Source: Trematomus loennbergii
Taxonomy: Eukaryota; Chordata; Actinopteri; Perciformes; Nototheniidae
Assembly: GCA_012861695.1 (NCBI GenBank)
Contig: JAAOOA010000533.1
Location: forward strand, 124,001-188,000
DNA length: 64,000 nucleotides
Direction: 5' to 3'
A program made the position numbers and the translations under genes. The notes under the pieces are model-generated. The model was not told the origin of the DNA and did no database searches. It saw only the letters and a list, made by a program, of their open reading frames with translations. This document shows, in pieces, positions 60,708 to 64,000 of the stretch; the first letter of the stretch is position 1, and the number at the start of each line of letters is the position of its first letter.

Positions 60708-60746
60708 CCACACACACACACACACTTACACCACACACACACACAC
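60152..60746. repeat. Three tandem about 175-bp units, each ending in (CA)n
   Basis: Each unit contains 'aactcccctgtctttgtttt', 'cttagcctatcacgtacaat' and 'gccaataagagtgtgac', then a CA tract. Unit landmarks are at about 60190, 60367 and 60538. A fourth partial copy of the first segment sits at 61611-61650. The CA tracts differ in length, consistent with slippage. Confidence 0.9.
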
Positions 60747-61687
60747 GTAAGTTGAAATGCTTACAAAGGAAAAGACAAGACGCACAATAAGGAAGCCGTT
60801 TCTCAAACTTACCTACTATTAGAAGTATTCGATGTTCTCGCGTCCAGGAGAGGAGCTTAGAATGAAGAGACTAATGGAGTCTCCGAAAAGGTTCAAATTG
60901 GTGAGTTTAATTAAATGGCACGATGATACAACAAGCAGAGGGTAAGGGAAAAGACAAAGCCGGTGTTGTCTTCAGAGTGGCTGCAGCGAAGAAGGAGTGT
61001 CCTCCAGGGCTCCCTCACCTCCCTATATCTCAGTGGTGACCCCTCCTCCTCAATGGTGGGCGGGTGACGTAGGGAGGGAACTTCCTCCTCTTTCTCATTG
61101 TCATAGTTTCTCTGATTAGGTCATCTCTCTGAGAGTGCCTACTTCCTTAAGTCTTTTATCCTCATTATCTTTTCATGACTTTCTTTAATACCTTATAAAC
61201 AGCTGTAATAGTTAATTTAAAACATTGTTAGCGACATGCTTCATACTGACCGGATATGAAGGAATAAAAGCTTGGCATTGAGATTGTAAGAACTTCCGGG
61301 TTTTTTCACAATATAAAACAGCTTTTAAAACTGACGATATATTTTAGACTAATATTATATTAAACATTGATTTTAATTTCTAACAATCCTCCTTTCACAC
61401 CTTTAAGGTGTGAACACAATACTGAAATTAATGAGTTTTCATCTGTAAACATTGATTTTAAATTTCTAACACTACCCCACCTTTATTTAAGAGAAACAAT
61501 TATTTGTGATTATGCTTCAGATTTCTATTAAAGAATCCTGTTTTTGTGGATAGATATTGAGAGTGGAGTTTTATTGAAAAAGGAATATCAAAAGCTTAAG
61601 ATATGAAGAGAAACTCCCCTGTCTTTGTTTTATATCAAATATAGAGTTTCTGGCAATAATTAATGTACATTTTATCTGCTGGGATTT
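60747..61687. other. Unassigned insertion-like segment in copy 3 of the D-F composite
   Basis: This stretch has no counterpart in the 53690-55095 copy. It contains 'gtttctcaaacttacctac' (transposon end also at 29090), a GC-rich LTR-like block at 60930-61090 and a purine/pyrimidine dyad 'cctttcacacctttaaggtg' near 61391. Ends were not resolved. Confidence 0.4.
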
Positions 61688-61865
61688 CAGTACCAGTGAG
61701 GTTGTGGTTGCGATGCCGATATCCGGACGCGAAGCGAGGACTACAAAATGACAATGAGCTGACTGGGGATGTCTGTTCAAAACATTGCAAGCTTGAATAA
61801 ATCATTTAAACAGTATTTTTGCCAGACTTATTATGAATATCGTTCTTAATGTGATACCAAGTCCA
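61688..61865 (+). repeat. Family F copy 3, left part
   Basis: It matches 51712-51890 and is interrupted after GTCCA. It resumes at 63322. Confidence 0.9.
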
Positions 61866-63321
61866 CAGTGTGAGAAAAAGTTTTTAGAGAGTACTTGTCT
61901 ATGGACAAGTGAGTTTGGCAATTTACTTGTCCGAATACATTTTTCACTTGTCCAGAATGGACAAAAATTGGGGCCACTGGAATCTTCTTCTTCGCCAAGA
62001 TTTTACTTTTCCCCACGATTTTTACGTCACCGCTAACGTAAGTGAGCGGTAAGATTTTACTGCATCACACATAGGGTTGGGTATAGTTTGGATTTTAACG
62101 ATTCCGGTTCTGCTTTTCGATTCCGGTTATTTTCGGTTCTCGATTCCGGTTCTTTGAGAGGGTAAAAATAAGTCCCATGACAAACTGGGAGAAAAACATA
62201 TTTATGAAAACATTAAGTCAAATCTGTATTCCTATTTAGAAATCACTTCAGACTGTTTAATTTCTTACGGTTATTGAATACAATTATATAAAAATAATCT
62301 CTGCATTGTTTAGTTAGTTCAATGTGGTGCAGTTTGAGAATGTACAATTGGCCCAGTCTCCTCTGATGTTACACTGCAACCTGCCTGTGAGACAGAGTCC
62401 AACCACACATGTCCAACACATAAGCCTAATAATAATAATACATTATATTTATAGCCTATAGGCCTAGCGCTTTTCTACAACTCAAAGACGCTTGCATGCT
62501 TAACATGTCCTGCAATACACATGCTGCAGCTGCCAGCTGCTCACTGTTTGTAAAAGTAAATAAATACTATTTTCATTTCAATAATGTATTTTCTATAGGC
62601 CTACCCTGCTTCATAAAACAATACTGACATCCCTGTGCTCCTCCGGGTCTGGGGGTCGGGGGATGTGAGGACAGCGCGAGGACACAGACAGGGAGGCTGA
62701 TTTACTTCATAAAGGAAATGGCGGTCAATATTAACAACATAGGAGCTAAAACGCTTAATAACCTTCATTACGTGTTAAAGAAAGAACATAAGAAAGTTTG
62801 ACAAGATAGGCTGTTAAACGGGCAGCGGGTCTGCTGTGTGTAGAAAGAGAGAGGGAGAGAGAGAACTGCACCGTGCAACGATCAGATGATCCGGAGCAGA
62901 GAGAGAGCTGCGGTCCGCGGGGCTCGGCCTCGCCTCCTGTCCTCAGAACTCGTATTAATCCCGGTACCGGACAATTGTTATGTGTTCCTACTCGGAACCG
63001 AGTTTTGCTTCCCAACCCTGCCACTGTGCTACACTTCCCGCCCCGCCCCGCCCCCGTCTAACAGTACAGAAAGCGGCGAGATGCATTTCCTTAGGAATCG
63101 ACAAGCAGAACCGAAACTAACATTTCTAAACGAACAATGGCGGACACGGACAATTTGCGAATGAGTTCTGCATTTTGTAAACTGAGTTTATCAATAATTT
63201 GTCAATAAATGAGGGCTAAAAACGTCACTTGTCCGCTGGACAAGTCAATTGAAAGATCTACTTGTCCGACATTGTAAATAACACGTCCCGGGCGGTGGGA
63301 CGGGTACTTTTTCGCACACTG
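61866..63321. mobile_element. 1,456-bp DNA transposon with 5-bp duplication GTCCA
   Basis: The ends CAGTGTGAGAAAAAGT and ACTTTTTCGCACACTG are 16-bp inverses with one mismatch. GTCCA is at 61861-61865 and 63322-63326. The empty site (ccaagtccatctgag) is in both other F copies. A hAT-like CAGTG start with a 5-bp duplication would fit the hAT5 type; the family call is tentative. It contains subterminal 'acttgtcc' and 'ggacaagt' motifs near both ends and a probable nested element at about 62075-63022. No transposase. Confidence 0.88.
62075..63022. mobile_element. Probable nested element with AGGGTTGGG termini
   Basis: The left end 'agggttgggtatagtttgga' and the right end 'gttttgcttcccaaccct' are inverted over about 9-11 bp, with 'gattccggttc'/'cggaaccgag' subterminal words. 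It resembles fish hAT termini. No clear target duplication was found. A GC-rich part is at 62860-63060. Confidence 0.5.
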
Positions 63322-63425
63322 GTCCATCTGAGACCCGTGTACACCTTCAGACAGCCTACAAGTGAAGCACACGTTGTTTACTCACAGTTTGAAAGCAGCG
63401 TGGAGAAGTCTTCAGCTGTGGAGCA
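63322..63425 (+). repeat. Family F copy 3, right part
   Basis: It completes the copy interrupted at 61865, ending at 'cttcagctgtggag'. Confidence 0.88.
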
Positions 63426-64000
63426 GCAATTATATATATACACAAGTTCTGTGTATATAGTTAGATTCCACCTTCATGATTATGAATCTGTGAGTGAATT
63501 GTTTTCTAACATGACCCTTTTATTTATATTAGGTCTTAAAGTTTTTGCATAAATTAGAGCGTGGTCACATTGAGTGACAGCTCTGTCAAGTGACTGCTGC
63601 TGTTAGCTTCTTGTCTCTCTCTCTCTCTCTCTCTCTCTTGTCGCGAGTGTTGACAGGGGGCGGGGGAGCACTATGAGGTGTGATTTGTGCCAAAGAGCGA
63701 ACTCACTGAGCAGACAATCGTGTCGGTCGTCGCCTACCATGCCGTGAACTATGCCGTGAGAGAAGTAACGTGACACTCTCGTCGCCACCCCTCTCGTCTG
63801 AGAAGCTACGTGACGTCTGCGTCTGAAGTTACTTTACTTAGTTATCACCAAATAACCCAGTAATGTTACAGCTACGTTGCTGTTCAAGCTAGAATCTATT
63901 TCAATATAGTTTTGGTATTAAAATAATGTTACACCTCTTGTATGCCCTGAATGCAAAAAACAACCACAGACAAGAATATATATTTTTAATTATCAAAATG
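63426..64000. repeat. Family E copy 3 and unassigned flank
   Basis: Family E spans about 63440-63670 with a (CT)n at about 63613-63639. 63670-64000 holds nothing recognised. Confidence 0.65.

Overview
This is vertebrate, almost certainly teleost (probably percomorph), genomic DNA. It is AT-rich and intron-like, has no dense open reading frames, and is packed with fish-type DNA transposons, microsatellites and minisatellites. Three things anchor the assignment: a first coding exon of a Prex2-like Rac exchange factor (18381-18485, + strand), a broken teleost NLR immune-receptor gene with N-terminal, pyrin, LRR and B30.2 exons (38.8-45.8 kb, - strand), and many hAT-type insertions flanked by exact 8-bp target duplications.

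Layout. 0-18 kb is the 5' flank of prex2, built almost wholly of mobile DNA. It holds hAT and MITE copies, a C2H2-like small ORF, a spliced but broken Myb/SANT-like transposon gene (3567-5278), a small broken ORF inside foldback elements (7.0-8.3 kb), a GC-rich retroelement tail with an LTR (9.1-10.46 kb), and a long inverted repeat with arms at 2.6-3.36 and 10.46-11.19 kb. Directly upstream of prex2, tandem units of about 380 bp repeat up to the start of the 5' UTR, and two of them recur 9 kb further upstream.

18.5-64 kb reads as prex2 intron 1, since no second prex2 exon was found. It contains minisatellites (27-bp, G-rich 20-bp, hairpin 35-36-bp), a hAT-transposase C-terminal remnant (28 kb), a possible CACTA-like ORF (28.5 kb), BEN-domain exons (33-35 kb), a polypurine tract of about 1 kb (37.7-38.7 kb) and then the antisense NLR pseudogene. 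The NLR lacks its FISNA/NACHT exon and has been cut by a hAT element, a solo LTR, a LINE fragment and a small insertion. 46.5-64 kb is nested repeats: a full-length 2.2-kb MITE with CAG target duplications, itself split by a hAT element; a hAT carrying GAGTCC arrays; an I-clade-like LINE with RNase H split by another hAT; and three copies of a composite D-(CA)n-F repeat, one split by an element with 5-bp duplications.

Only the prex2 exon looks like an intact host coding sequence. The rest is mobile DNA and decayed genes. Family names come from motif recognition by eye; no database search was run.
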